From the NCBI GenBank assembly GCA_900109485.1, contig FOAY01000014.1:62001-126000 (forward strand): DNA of 64,000 bases, given 5' to 3'. Positions within the stretch are counted from its first letter, which is position 1. Every line of letters begins with the position of its first letter. The notes beneath the pieces are model-generated. The model worked only from the letters and a program-made list of their open reading frames with translations, was not told the origin of the DNA and did no database searches. Made by a program: the position numbers and the translations under genes. Positions 9,901 to 18,325 of this stretch are shown here, in pieces. The stretch comes from Kosakonia sacchari (GTDB lineage: Bacteria; Pseudomonadota; Gammaproteobacteria; Enterobacterales; Enterobacteriaceae).

Positions 9901-10589
9901 GCCATCGCCTGCTGAGTTCCAAATATAACCCGGCGCGCACCTTTACCGCTGAAGGCACCGTTGGGATCGGCGGGATGTACATGTGCATCTACGGCATGGA
10001 TTCCCCCGGCGGCTATCAACTGGTGGGCCGCACGCTGCCTATCTGGAACAAGTTCCTCAAAAACGCGCAATTCGCCGCCGACGAGCCGTGGCTGCTGCAC
10101 TTCTTCGACCAGGTGCGCTTCTACCCGGTAAGCGAAGCGGAACTCACCCGGTTGCGTGACGATTTCCGCGAAGGCCGCGCGTCCATCCGCATTGAAGAGA
10201 CGGTGTTTGATTTCCCGCAGCATTTGCAGTTCCTGCGCGATCACGCCGCCGACATTGCCGAATTCCGCGCGCGCCAGGCCGAAGCCTTCGAGGCAGAAGT
10301 GGAGCGCTGGCAATTGGACGATCAGACCAGCGTTACGGAAAGCCAGCCGCCAGAAGCGATCGCCGAGGATGACGATGCATTACCGGTGTGCGCCGATATG
10401 AGCGGCAACATCTGGAAAGTACTGGTCGCGCCGGGCGATGCGGTGACGGAAGGCCAGCCGCTGGTGATTGTCGAAGCGATGAAGATGGAGCTGGCCATCA
10501 ACGCGCCGCAGAGCGGCAAGGTTAAACGCATTGCCTGCCAGCCGGGGCGTCCGGTTAGCCCCGGCGACACGCTGCTGTGGCTGGAATAA
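6975..10589 (+). CDS. uca: Biotin-dependent urea carboxylase
   Basis: ATP-dependent carboxylation of urea to allophanate, the substrate of the upstream enzyme. 1204 aa with domains in the standard order: biotin carboxylase (about 1-450, starting NTVLIANRGEIACRA, with the GGGGIG ATP-grasp loop), KipA-like then KipI-like carboxyltransferase halves (about 460-1050), and a C-terminal biotinyl domain with EAMKMEL, biotinylated at Lys1170. ATG 6975 lies inside the end of the hydrolase gene. Some proteins with this annotation are really guanidine carboxylases; here allophanate hydrolase and a urea transporter are adjacent, with neither carboxyguanidine deiminase genes nor a guanidine riboswitch seen, so urea is favoured. 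Confidence 0.92.
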   Translation: MFNTVLIANRGEIACRAIRTLQRLGIKSVAVYSDADKNAEHVKQADIAVALGGEKASDSYLRIDNIIAAAQETGAQAIWPGYGFLSESLPFAAACEQAGIVFVGPTAQQIGEFGLKHRARELAAEAGVPMTPGTGLLDSLEQALDAAAKIGYPVMLKSTAGGGGIGLTRCADAQALSDAWESVRRLGEQFFSDAGVFVERCIDRARHIEVQIFGDGKGNVVALGERDCSLQRRNQKVVEETPAPNLPAATREALLSAAVQLGKLVNYRSAGTVEFIYDAQRDAFYFLEVNTRLQVEHPVTECVTGLDLVECMLRVAADEAIDWARLQQVPQGAAIEVRIYAENPLKNFQPSPGVLTEVAFPQGVRVDTGVITGSEVSAFYDPMIAKLIVQGASREEALAKLQAALDATRLHGITTNLDYLRQITASEAFRNGSMWTRMLDSVEAHAAVIEVLQPGTWSSVQDYPGRLGYWDIGVPPSGPMDDFAFRLANRIVGNHDAAAGLEFTLQGPVLQFHSAAVIALTGADCQATLDGEAVPLWQPITVNAGQTLAYGRAQIGCRAYLAVRNGIDVPQYLGSRSTFALGQFGGHAGRTLKVADLLPISRPQLAACTTPAPVSEPQAISPSLIPEYGELWRIGVLYGPHGAPDFFTQEAIDEFFASDWQVHYNSNRLGVRLVGPKPGWTRPNGGEAGLHPSNVHDCEYAIGAINFTGDFPVILTRDGPSLGGFVCPVTIAKAELWKVGQVKPGDRIRFYPISVEEAVAREKAQERSIETLHASQLAEFTTPSLADRDGVSATALVSLPAAAGAPAIVYRQAGDNYILIEYGDNVLDLALRLRVHLLMEQLRKRAHPGVKELSPGVRSLQVRYDSLAISQQELVALLLELESHIGDVSQMKVPSRIVHLPMAFEDSAMLDAVSRYKDTVRATAPWLPNNVDFIQRINGLASRDAVKATIFDASYLILGLGDVYLGAPCAVPIDPRHRLLSSKYNPARTFTAEGTVGIGGMYMCIYGMDSPGGYQLVGRTLPIWNKFLKNAQFAADEPWLLHFFDQVRFYPVSEAELTRLRDDFREGRASIRIEETVFDFPQHLQFLRDHAADIAEFRARQAEAFEAEVERWQLDDQTSVTESQPPEAIAEDDDALPVCADMSGNIWKVLVAPGDAVTEGQPLVIVEAMKMELAINAPQSGKVKRIACQPGRPVSPGDTLLWLE

Positions 10590-10598
10590 GGGAGACGG

Positions 10599-11300
10599 AT
10601 GATGAGCGAGAAGGGCAATAAAAAACGCGCCGTCGGCCTGGCGGAGCGCATTTATCACGAACTGAAAAACGACATTTTTGATTTTCGCTTAATGCCGGGT
10701 GCGCATTTCAGCGAAAACGAGATCTCCGAGCGGATGTCCGCCAGCCGTACCCCGGTGCGACAGGCGCTGTTCTGGCTTGAACATGAAGGGTATGTGCAGG
10801 TTTACTCGCGCAGCGGCTGGCAGGTGAAACCGTTTGATTTCAATTATTTCGAGGCGCTGTACGACTTTCGTATCGTGCTGGAAAGGGAAGCGGTGCGTCG
10901 CCTGTGCGGCATGCCGCCGGGCATCTGTTCAGAACATCTGGCGCCGCTGGTCAGCTTCTGGATTGACGCGCCGCGCATGGAGCCGAGCAAAGCGTTATCG
11001 CTGCAGGATGAGCAATTTCACACCACGCTGGTACGCGCCAGCGGCAACAGTGAAATGGTACGGGTACATGTGGAGTTGACCGAGAAGATGCGCATCATTC
11101 GCCATCTTGATTTCACCCGCAATGACCGTGTGGATGCGACCTACAACGAACATGCCCGTATTTTACAGGCGATCCTGAAACAGCAAACCGAGGAGGCGCA
11201 GCGCATTCTGACCGGGCACATTTCTCAGAGCAAAGCCGAGGTCAGGAAAATCACCTTACACATGCTCCAGCAGGCAAGTTTACAACCCGTTTCACCGTAG
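10599..11300 (+). CDS. GntR-family (FadR/FCD type) regulator of the urea locus
   Basis: 233 aa transcription factor. The N-terminal winged helix (about 12-75) contains the SASRTPVRQALFWLEHEGYV block typical of GntR proteins, and the C-terminal all-helical FCD ligand domain (about 85-225) has conserved Asp/His residues such as DEQFHTTL. It starts 9 bases after urea carboxylase with a GGGAG site, so it is co-transcribed with the enzymes and lies in front of the transporter genes. It probably senses urea, allophanate or a nitrogen signal and tunes the locus; the ligand is unknown. Confidence 0.88.
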   Translation: MMSEKGNKKRAVGLAERIYHELKNDIFDFRLMPGAHFSENEISERMSASRTPVRQALFWLEHEGYVQVYSRSGWQVKPFDFNYFEALYDFRIVLEREAVRRLCGMPPGICSEHLAPLVSFWIDAPRMEPSKALSLQDEQFHTTLVRASGNSEMVRVHVELTEKMRIIRHLDFTRNDRVDATYNEHARILQAILKQQTEEAQRILTGHISQSKAEVRKITLHMLQQASLQPVSP

Positions 11301-11311
11301 CCGTGGTTCCG

Positions 11312-11329
11312 CCCCGTTGTCCGGCGGGG
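11312..11329 (+). terminator. GC hairpin between gntR and urtA
   Basis: CCCCG and CGGGG form a 5-bp stem with an 8-base loop, followed by AATTTT. This could be a weak terminator or attenuator that partly separates the enzyme and transporter parts of the operon. Confidence 0.35.
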
Positions 11330-11365
11330 AATTTTAATCACTCAATATCATTTAGGGGTTTTGTA

Positions 11366-12637
11366 ATGAAAAGACGTTCTTTACTGAAAGCTTTTGCCCT
11401 GTCAGCCACTTTTTTGAGCATGGGCTTGTCGTTACAGGCATACGCAGCAGACACCATCAAAGTGGGGATCATGCACTCCCTCTCCGGCACCATGGCCATT
11501 TCAGAAACGCCGTTGAAAGATATGGCGCTGATGACCATTGATGAAATTAACGCCAAAGGCGGCGTGCTGGGTAAAAAGCTGGAGCCGGTAGTGGTCGATC
11601 CCGCCTCTAACTGGCCGCTGTTTGCGGAAAAAGCGCGTCAACTGCTGACCCAGGATAAAGCCGCGGTGGTTTTTGGCTGCTGGACCTCGGTTTCGCGCAA
11701 ATCAGTGCTGCCGGTGTTTGAAGAGCTGAACGGCCTGCTGTTCTACCCGGTGCAATATGAAGGGGAAGAGATGTCGCCGAACGTGTTCTACACCGGCGCG
11801 GCACCCAACCAGCAGGCGATCCCGGCGGTGGAATACATGATGAGTGAAGATGGCGGCAGCGCAAAACGCTTCTTCCTGCTCGGCACTGACTATGTCTACC
11901 CGCGCACCACCAACAAAATTCTGCGCGCCTTCCTGCACTCGAAAGGCGTACAGGATAAAGACATTGAAGAAGTCTATACCCCGTTTGGTTACAGCGATTA
12001 CCAGACCATCGTTGCCAATATCAAGAAATTCTCCGCAGGCGGCAAAACCGCTGTGATCTCCACCATCAACGGCGACTCCAACGTGCCGTTCTATAAAGAG
12101 CTGGCGAACCAGGGCATCAAAGCCACCGATGTGCCGGTGGTGGCCTTCTCGGTGGGCGAAGAGGAGCTGCGCGGTATCGACACCAAACCGCTGGTTGGCC
12201 ATCTGGCGGCGTGGAACTACTTTGAGTCGGTCAGCAACCCGGTGAACACCAAATTTGTTGCGGATTACCGTGCCTATGCCAAAGCGCACAAACTGCCGAA
12301 TGCCGACACCGTGGTGACCAACGATCCGATGGAAGCGACCTACGTCGGCATCCATATGTGGGCGCAGGCGGTTGAGAAAGCGGGCACCACCAACGTGGAT
12401 AAAGTCCGTGCGGCGATGGCAGGCCAGACCTTTGCCGCACCAAGCGGCTTTACGCTGACCATGGATGCCACCAACCACCACTTACACAAACCGGTGATGA
12501 TTGGCGAAATCGAAGAGAACGGTCAGTTCAACGTGGTGTGGAATACCGATAAGCCGATCCGCGCCCAGCCGTGGAGCCCGTACATTGCGGGCAACGATAA
12601 AAAACCGGATTACCCGGTCAAAACCGGCGGTAAATAA
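11366..12637 (+). CDS. urtA: Urea ABC transporter, substrate-binding protein
   Basis: Periplasmic binding protein of the high-affinity urea transporter, type I fold of the amide/branched-chain amino acid family. 423 aa. The signal peptide begins MKRRSLLKAF and ends near LQAYA-AD; the twin Arg could allow Tat export, but the rest of the motif is poor. The mature start DTIKVGIMHSLSGTMA and the CWTSVSRKSVLP stretch are typical of UrtA. The true start is ATG 11366, with AGGGG upstream; an earlier in-frame GTG would spoil the signal peptide. First gene of urtABCDE. Confidence 0.94.
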   Translation: MKRRSLLKAFALSATFLSMGLSLQAYAADTIKVGIMHSLSGTMAISETPLKDMALMTIDEINAKGGVLGKKLEPVVVDPASNWPLFAEKARQLLTQDKAAVVFGCWTSVSRKSVLPVFEELNGLLFYPVQYEGEEMSPNVFYTGAAPNQQAIPAVEYMMSEDGGSAKRFFLLGTDYVYPRTTNKILRAFLHSKGVQDKDIEEVYTPFGYSDYQTIVANIKKFSAGGKTAVISTINGDSNVPFYKELANQGIKATDVPVVAFSVGEEELRGIDTKPLVGHLAAWNYFESVSNPVNTKFVADYRAYAKAHKLPNADTVVTNDPMEATYVGIHMWAQAVEKAGTTNVDKVRAAMAGQTFAAPSGFTLTMDATNHHLHKPVMIGEIEENGQFNVVWNTDKPIRAQPWSPYIAGNDKKPDYPVKTGGK

Positions 12638-12654
12638 GCCCGTGCGGTACGTGT

Positions 12655-12677
12655 CAGGGGCGGGCGTACTGCCCCTG
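12655..12677 (+). terminator. Intercistronic hairpin between urtA and urtB
   Basis: CAGGGGC / GCCCCTG, a perfect 7-bp stem with a 9-base loop and no T run. Hairpins just after binding-protein genes commonly stabilise or attenuate the message so that more binding protein than permease is made. Confidence 0.45.
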
Positions 12678-12730
12678 GCAGTGGTTGAATGTTCCGGCCT
12701 GGCCGGATAACCATCAAAAGACGCTGACAG

Positions 12731-14305
12731 ATGAAAATATTCCCGGCTTTGGGCTTTCTCCTTTTCGGCTGCCTGCTGATGACCGCGACGGCGCAGGCCG
12801 GGCCTGCCGCAGATTATGGCAAGGCCAGCCGCACGCAACAGGCGCAACTGCTTCAGCAGTGGTCTGCCGCGCCGGAGGCATCGCGCTTGCCGTTGTTGCA
12901 GGCGCTGAATGACGAAACGGTAGTCACCGATGCGAATGGTCAACTCTTCACCGAGCAGAACGGCAAACTGACGGCGCTGGAAGGCGACGTAGCGCCTGCG
13001 GGCGCGACGAAAAAAGTGTTTATGAATAACCGCATTCGCGGGCTGGTGGCCAGCGCGCTGGCCACGCACCAACTGGTCAGCCCGGACGACAGCATCCGTC
13101 TGCGCGCGGCGCTGACGCTGCAAAACGGCGCGCAGGCCGATCAACTGCCGTTTCTCAGCGCACGGCTGGCGGCAGAGAAAAACGACGGCGTGCATACGGC
13201 GCTGGCCATTGCGGTGGCGAACTTACAACTTGCTGACAGCCACGCCGAACGGCGTTTGCAGGCGGTGAAACTGCTGGGCGAAGCCAGCGATCCGCAAGTG
13301 CAGGCCAGCCTGCAACGTCTGACGCAGCCGCAAAATGAGCCGGACTCCGCGGTGCGCCAGGCCGCCGCTGACAGCCTGAAGCAGGTACAGCAACGCCTGA
13401 AGTGGGGCGACTGGCTCGGCCAGGCGTTCAGCGGGATTTCGCTCGGATCGATCCTGCTGCTGGCGGCGCTGGGGCTGGCGATCACCTACGGTTTGCTCGG
13501 GGTGATTAATATGGCGCACGGCGAAATGCTGATGCTGGGCGCGTACTCCACCTGGCTGGTGCAGGATCTGTTTCAGCGCTTCGCCCCCGACTGGCTGGCG
13601 ATTTATCCGCTGGTGGCGCTGCCGGTGGCGTTCTTTATCACCGCCATCATCGGCATGCTGCTGGAGCGCACCATTATTCGCCACCTTTACGGGCGGCCGC
13701 TGGAAACCCTGCTCGCCACCTGGGGGATTAGCCTGATGCTGATTCAACTGGTGCGCGTGCTGTTTGGCACGCAGAACCTGGAAGTCGCTAACCCGGCGTG
13801 GCTCTCCGGTGGCTGGTCGGTGTTGCCGAACCTGGTGCTGCCGTGGAACCGTATCGCGGTGATTGTGTTTGTTATCGGCGTGCTGATCCTCACCTGGTTG
13901 TTGCTGAACAAAACCCGCCTCGGAATGAACGTGCGGGCGGTGACGCAAAACCGTCGCATGGCGGATTGCTGCGGCGTACCGACCGGGCGCGTCGATATGC
14001 TGGCTTTCGGTTTAGGTTCCGGTATTGCCGGGCTGGGCGGGGTGGCGCTGTCGCAACTGGGTAACGTCGGCCCGGAACTGGGGCAGGGCTACATTATTGA
14101 CTCTTTCCTCGTGGTGGTAACCGGCGGCGTCGGGCAACTGGCGGGCACGGTCGTGGCGGCGCTGGGCCTCGGCGTGCTGAACAAAGTCCTTGAGCCGCAA
14201 ATCGGCGCGGTGCTGGGCAAGATCGCGATCCTGGTGTTGATCGTGCTGTTTATTCAGAAACGACCGCAAGGGTTGTTTGCATTCAAAGGGCGGGTAATTG
14301 ACTGA
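12731..14305 (+). CDS. urtB: Urea ABC transporter, permease UrtB
   Basis: LivH-type inner membrane permease subunit, 524 aa. It starts with a cleavable signal peptide (about 1-23, ending ATAQA) and a roughly 200-residue periplasmic helical region, which is the UrtB-specific extension. The LivH-like membrane domain follows from about 235, including ITYGLLGVINMAHGEMLMLG. Several spans continue to the end. Its TGA overlaps the urtC ATG by one base, which indicates coupled translation. The long N-terminal extension is normal for this family and not a fusion artefact. Confidence 0.93.
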   Translation: MKIFPALGFLLFGCLLMTATAQAGPAADYGKASRTQQAQLLQQWSAAPEASRLPLLQALNDETVVTDANGQLFTEQNGKLTALEGDVAPAGATKKVFMNNRIRGLVASALATHQLVSPDDSIRLRAALTLQNGAQADQLPFLSARLAAEKNDGVHTALAIAVANLQLADSHAERRLQAVKLLGEASDPQVQASLQRLTQPQNEPDSAVRQAAADSLKQVQQRLKWGDWLGQAFSGISLGSILLLAALGLAITYGLLGVINMAHGEMLMLGAYSTWLVQDLFQRFAPDWLAIYPLVALPVAFFITAIIGMLLERTIIRHLYGRPLETLLATWGISLMLIQLVRVLFGTQNLEVANPAWLSGGWSVLPNLVLPWNRIAVIVFVIGVLILTWLLLNKTRLGMNVRAVTQNRRMADCCGVPTGRVDMLAFGLGSGIAGLGGVALSQLGNVGPELGQGYIIDSFLVVVTGGVGQLAGTVVAALGLGVLNKVLEPQIGAVLGKIAILVLIVLFIQKRPQGLFAFKGRVID

Positions 14306-15381
14306 TGAGCCAACCTATTACGTTAACCATCGCCCGACGCGCGCCGCACCTGACCTGCATGCTCGCTTCACTGCTGCTGGCCGCGCTGCTGATCCTGCCC
14401 TTTTTCGCGCTGCTTCCGGCGGAAAATCCGCTGGCGATTTCCACCTATACGCTGACGCTGATGGGCAAAATCCTCTGCTACGCCATTGTGGCGGTGGCGC
14501 TGGATCTGGTGTGGGGCTACGCGGGGCTGCTGTCGCTGGGGCACGGCTTGTTTTTCGCCCTCGGCGGTTATGCGATGGGGATGTATCTGATGCGCCAGGC
14601 CGCCGGTGACGGGCTGCCGGCGTTTATGTCGTTTCTCTCGTGGACGGAATTACCGTGGTTCTGGGCCGGAACGCAGTATTTCGCCTGGGCGCTGTGCCTG
14701 GTGATCCTGGTGCCCGGCCTGCTGGCGCTGGTGTTCGGCTATTTTGCCTTTCGCTCGCGCATTAAAGACGTCTACTTCTCGATCATGACCCAGGCGCTGA
14801 CCTACGCCGGGATGCTGCTGTTTTTTCGCAACGAAACCGGCTTTGGCGGCAACAACGGCTTTACCGGTTTTACCACGCTGCTCGGCTTCCCGGTGTCGGC
14901 GACCGGTACGCGTATCGCGCTGTTTGTGGCGACGGTACTGCTGCTGGCGGGGTCGCTGGCGATTGGCGTGCTGCTGACGCGCAGCAAGTTCGGCCGGGTG
15001 CTCACTGCCGTGCGCGACGCGGAAAACCGGCTGATGTTCTGCGGCTACGATCCAAAAGGCTACAAGCTTTTCGTCTGGACGCTCTCCGCCGTGCTGTGTG
15101 GGCTGGCGGGCGCGTTGTACGTGCCGCAGGTGGGGATTATCAACCCCAGCGAAATGTCGCCGACCAACTCGATTGAAGCGGCGATTTGGGTGGCGCTCGG
15201 CGGGCGCGGCTCGCTGATTGGGCCGATCCTCGGCGCCGGGATCGTGAACGGCGCGAAAAGCTGGTTTACCGTCGCGTTCCCGGATGTGTGGCTCTTTTTC
15301 CTGGGGCTGATGTTTATTCTTGTGACGCTGTTCCTGCCGCGCGGCGTGATTGGCCTGCTCAAACGGAGGAAGCATGACTGA
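14305..15381 (+). CDS. urtC: Urea ABC transporter, permease UrtC
   Basis: LivM-type permease subunit, 358 aa, pairing with UrtB in the inner membrane. Multiple hydrophobic spans; typical LivM motifs are DLVWGYAGLLSLGHGLFFALG near 72-92 and a C-terminal ALGGRGSLIGPILGA block. Start ATG overlaps the urtB stop; its own stop lies 8 bases inside urtD. No defects seen. Confidence 0.93.
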   Translation: MSQPITLTIARRAPHLTCMLASLLLAALLILPFFALLPAENPLAISTYTLTLMGKILCYAIVAVALDLVWGYAGLLSLGHGLFFALGGYAMGMYLMRQAAGDGLPAFMSFLSWTELPWFWAGTQYFAWALCLVILVPGLLALVFGYFAFRSRIKDVYFSIMTQALTYAGMLLFFRNETGFGGNNGFTGFTTLLGFPVSATGTRIALFVATVLLLAGSLAIGVLLTRSKFGRVLTAVRDAENRLMFCGYDPKGYKLFVWTLSAVLCGLAGALYVPQVGIINPSEMSPTNSIEAAIWVALGGRGSLIGPILGAGIVNGAKSWFTVAFPDVWLFFLGLMFILVTLFLPRGVIGLLKRRKHD

Positions 15382-16165
15382 TTCCCTCTTTACTCAGCCG
15401 CAGTTGCAGGACCGCTACCGCGAAACCACCGATCCGGTGCTGCAACTGGAAAAAATCAACGTCACGTTTGATTCGTTTCGCGCGCTGACGGATTTGTCAC
15501 TGTCGATTGGCGTGGGGGAACTGCGCTGTGTGATCGGGCCAAACGGCGCAGGCAAAACCACGCTGATGGATATCATTACCGGTAAAACGCGGCCGGACAG
15601 CGGCACCATAACCTACGATCAGAACATCGATCTTACCGGGATGTCGCCGGTGGACATTAGCCGCGCGGGCATCGGGCGTAAGTTCCAGAAACCCACGGTG
15701 TTTGAAGCGCTGAGCGTGACGGAAAACCTCGAAATTGCGCTGAAAATGGATAAATCGGTGTGGACCAGCCTGCGCGCCAGGCTCAGCGGCGAGCAGCGGG
15801 ATCGCATTGATGAGGTGCTGCTGCTGTTGCGGCTGACGGAACATCGACATCGCCCGTCCGGGCTGCTTTCCCACGGGCAAAAACAGTTTCTGGAAATTGG
15901 CATGCTGCTGGTTCAGGAGCCGCATTTGCTGTTGCTGGATGAACCCGCCGCCGGGCTGACGGATGCCGAAACGGATTATATTGCCGAGCTGTTTCGCACG
16001 CTGGCGGGCAAACACTCGCTGATGGTGGTGGAGCATGATATGGGCTTTGTCGAAACCATTGCCGATTACGTGACCGTGCTGCATCAGGGGCAGGTGCTGG
16101 CGGAAGGTTCGCTGCGCGAGGTGCAGGCCAACGAGCAGGTTATCGACGTTTATCTGGGGCGCTAA
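15374..16165 (+). CDS. urtD: Urea ABC transporter, ATPase UrtD
   Basis: LivG-type ATPase, 263 aa, cytoplasmic. Walker A is GPNGAGKTT, the signature is the LSHGQKQFLEIG variant usual in UrtD, and Walker B is LLLLDEP. ATG 15374 with a GGAGGAAG site is used; an in-frame TTG-type start at 15350 lies deeper inside urtC and has no site. It acts as a heterodimer with UrtE. Confidence 0.93.
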   Translation: MTDSLFTQPQLQDRYRETTDPVLQLEKINVTFDSFRALTDLSLSIGVGELRCVIGPNGAGKTTLMDIITGKTRPDSGTITYDQNIDLTGMSPVDISRAGIGRKFQKPTVFEALSVTENLEIALKMDKSVWTSLRARLSGEQRDRIDEVLLLLRLTEHRHRPSGLLSHGQKQFLEIGMLLVQEPHLLLLDEPAAGLTDAETDYIAELFRTLAGKHSLMVVEHDMGFVETIADYVTVLHQGQVLAEGSLREVQANEQVIDVYLGR

Positions 16166-16166
16166 T

Positions 16167-16865
16167 ATGTTGCAGGTGAAAGAGTTAAACCAGTATTACG
16201 GCGGCAGCCACATTTTACGCGGCTTGTCGTTCGAGACCACGCCGGGTGAAATTACCTGCCTGCTGGGGCGCAACGGCGTGGGGAAAACCACACTGCTGAA
16301 GTGCCTGATGGGGCTGATCCCGGCGAAGTCTGGCACGGTTCACTGGCAGGGCAAACTGATCAATAACAGTAAGCCGCACCAGCGGGTGCAGCAGGGGATC
16401 GCCTACGTTCCGCAGGGACGGGAGATTTTTCCCCGGCTGACCGTTGAAGAGAATCTGCTGATGGGGCTGTCGCGCTTTTCGGGACGCCAGGCGAAAACCG
16501 TTCCCGACGAGATTTACCATCTCTTCCCGGTGCTGCGCGAGATGAAGCAGCGACGGGGCGGCGATCTCTCCGGCGGGCAACAGCAGCAGCTTGCCATCGG
16601 GCGGGCGCTGGCCTGCAAGCCGCAGTTGCTGATCCTCGATGAGCCGACGGAAGGTATTCAGCCCTCGGTTATCAAGGAGATTGGCGCGGTGATCCGCAGC
16701 CTGGCGAATCGCGGCGATATGGCCATTCTGCTGGTGGAGCAGTTTTACGATTTTGCCGCCGAGCTGGCCGATCAATATCTGGTGATGTCGCGCGGCACTA
16801 TTATCCAGCGCGGGCGCGGCGATGAGATGGAAGCGCAGGGCGTAAGACAACTGGTGGCGATTTGA
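16167..16865 (+). CDS. urtE: Urea ABC transporter, ATPase UrtE
   Basis: LivF-type ATPase, 232 aa, partner of UrtD. Walker A GRNGVGKTT, signature LSGGQQQQLAIGRAL, Walker B LLILDEP. It starts one base after the urtD stop and ends the locus, 8 bases before a strong hairpin. Confidence 0.93.
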   Translation: MLQVKELNQYYGGSHILRGLSFETTPGEITCLLGRNGVGKTTLLKCLMGLIPAKSGTVHWQGKLINNSKPHQRVQQGIAYVPQGREIFPRLTVEENLLMGLSRFSGRQAKTVPDEIYHLFPVLREMKQRRGGDLSGGQQQQLAIGRALACKPQLLILDEPTEGIQPSVIKEIGAVIRSLANRGDMAILLVEQFYDFAAELADQYLVMSRGTIIQRGRGDEMEAQGVRQLVAI

Positions 16866-16872
16866 AGGGTAG

Positions 16873-16906
16873 CCGTTCCTGCCGGTTATTCCATCGGCAG
16901 GAACGG
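16873..16906. terminator. Terminator after urtE, shared with the convergent gene
   Basis: A perfect 12-bp stem (16873-16884 with 16895-16906) with a 10-base loop, lying between two convergent genes. It is followed by only three T, but the stem is strong in both directions. Confidence 0.7.
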
Positions 16907-16911
16907 TTTAC

Positions 16912-17568
16912 TCAGACTTTGACCAGCTTCAGCCGCTGGCTCTGACCCTGGAGCTGGATATAGCGTTCGAAAAGGTGGTGTTCCACTTCCTGGCCGCCAT
17001 TCAACTGGGCGAGAAAATATTCTGCGTCCGCTTTTGTGGCGAAGTTTTGATGCTGCCAGTCACCTTCAAGGTTGTACAGCAGGCCAAAAGCTTCGCTGCA
17101 CGGTAGCCGTAGCTGGAAGGTGGCCGCCAGCTCGCCCTGCATATAGCCGGTGAGCTGAAGCATTGCCGTTTCGCTGTGATAAAACTTGATACCGTCACGG
17201 GCTTTGTTGTTATGCCACTGGCACTCGGGCATTAAATAACAGCTCCCGCCGACAGGCACATTTCCGTCGCTGGAGGGTGTCATATGACCGCCGACGGAAA
17301 AATCGGGATGGCTGGTGCCCACGGGAACAGCATTGGTAATATAGCAAGGGCTGCCTGACGGAATGCCTTTCGCAATGAGTAAATCCTTCCAGCTTTTATC
17401 TTTATATCCCGGCACTCTTTTGGGATCCGCTGTACTGCCATCAACGTTATAAAGCGTGCCGCTAATATTGACGACACTGGCACCGGTAGAGGTAATGACT
17501 TCATCCTCATTGCTCACCAACTGGAGAAATTCATTAATTTTCTGTCGGTCATATTGTTCTTTGTCCAT
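16912..17568 (-). CDS. Unknown protein, 218 aa
   Basis: I do not recognise the family. No signal peptide or membrane span; probably cytoplasmic. The centre has a striking GGHMTPSSDG...GGSCYLMPECQWHNNK pattern (about 103-131) with spaced His, Cys and Asn, reminiscent of a metal site or HNH-like fold; this is only an impression. The remaining sequence is mixed alpha/beta with a Gln-rich C-terminus. The gene has an AAGGGG site and is the last of three same-strand genes (Mor-like, RhiA-like, this one), spaced 90 bp from the RhiA-like gene. Base composition is lower in GC than the urea genes beside it, suggesting acquisition. Confidence 0.6.
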   Translation of the reverse strand: MDKEQYDRQKINEFLQLVSNEDEVITSTGASVVNISGTLYNVDGSTADPKRVPGYKDKSWKDLLIAKGIPSGSPCYITNAVPVGTSHPDFSVGGHMTPSSDGNVPVGGSCYLMPECQWHNNKARDGIKFYHSETAMLQLTGYMQGELAATFQLRLPCSEAFGLLYNLEGDWQHQNFATKADAEYFLAQLNGGQEVEHHLFERYIQLQGQSQRLKLVKV

Positions 17569-17657
17569 TTTATTCCCCTTCTGAAAGGAATTATAAAGAG
17601 GGAAGGGCGTGAGGGATAAAATAATGGCCTCACACCTTTCCCCGCTGTTATTAACGC

Positions 17658-18275
17658 TTAACTGTTGCTGGCGACAACCCAGCTATTATTTCTTTGCAGC
17701 GTCACATCAAGTTCATAGCTGCCCATCGGGAACGTTAATTGCTGCGCATTGCTGATGTCGCTGATCTGAATAACCTGACCGGGGATATAATTACCATAAG
17801 TGATCCAGTACGTCGGCGTAACAGAAAATACCAGATCCATATTCGGCTGCGCCGGCTGGACAAATGTTCCCGCGCCCGACATGGCGATCCCGACGGCGGC
17901 GCTATTAACCGGGCTAATACTTTCATGGCCGGTAATAAATAATGTGCCATTACGCCCGCCATTATTCAGCCCGCTAAAATTGTAAGCGCCGTTGCTGTAC
18001 ATCAGCGTGATATTATTATTGCCGGAGGGATCGCAGGGCACGCTTTGCGACGCCGTGAATACACTGCCCACATTCAGCGGCCCGGAATCGTCCCAGACAA
18101 AGCTGTAGTCAATTCCCCACTCGAAAGAGAGCAACGTGCCGGGAAATGCCGATTTTGTCAGCCAGGCCAATGACATAATATTCGGATTACTGATGTCCGG
18201 TAATGACTGATAGATACAGAAAGAGCCAAAAATCGTTGAATTATTGGTAACATTGACAGTGTATTGCTGAGACAT
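17658..18275 (-). CDS. RhiA-like protein
   Basis: 205 aa, without a signal peptide. It resembles proteins named after RhiA, a rhizosphere-expressed protein of Rhizobium leguminosarum whose biochemical role is unknown. The visible pattern is an N-terminal YTVNVTNNSTIFGSFCIYQ strand, MSLAWLTK, YSFVWD, and a C-terminal AAVGIAMSGAGTFVQPAQPN block; overall beta-rich and Asn-rich, like a lectin or cytolysin-type sandwich. The ATG at 18275 has an AAGGTGG site; a much longer in-frame reading upstream has no good start and overlaps the neighbour. The family name is from memory of sequence style and needs a profile search. Confidence 0.6.
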   Translation of the reverse strand: MSQQYTVNVTNNSTIFGSFCIYQSLPDISNPNIMSLAWLTKSAFPGTLLSFEWGIDYSFVWDDSGPLNVGSVFTASQSVPCDPSGNNNITLMYSNGAYNFSGLNNGGRNGTLFITGHESISPVNSAAVGIAMSGAGTFVQPAQPNMDLVFSVTPTYWITYGNYIPGQVIQISDISNAQQLTFPMGSYELDVTLQRNNSWVVASNS

Positions 18276-18325
18276 AATATCCACCTTGTTTATTGAGTGA
18301 AAATAACGTGATGACAACTGCCTGC

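Noticed and set aside
11702..12481. 260-codon minus-strand frame inside urtA
   Set aside because: Antisense shadow of urtA, composition rich in His/Arg/Val as expected from reversed codons; no start signal.
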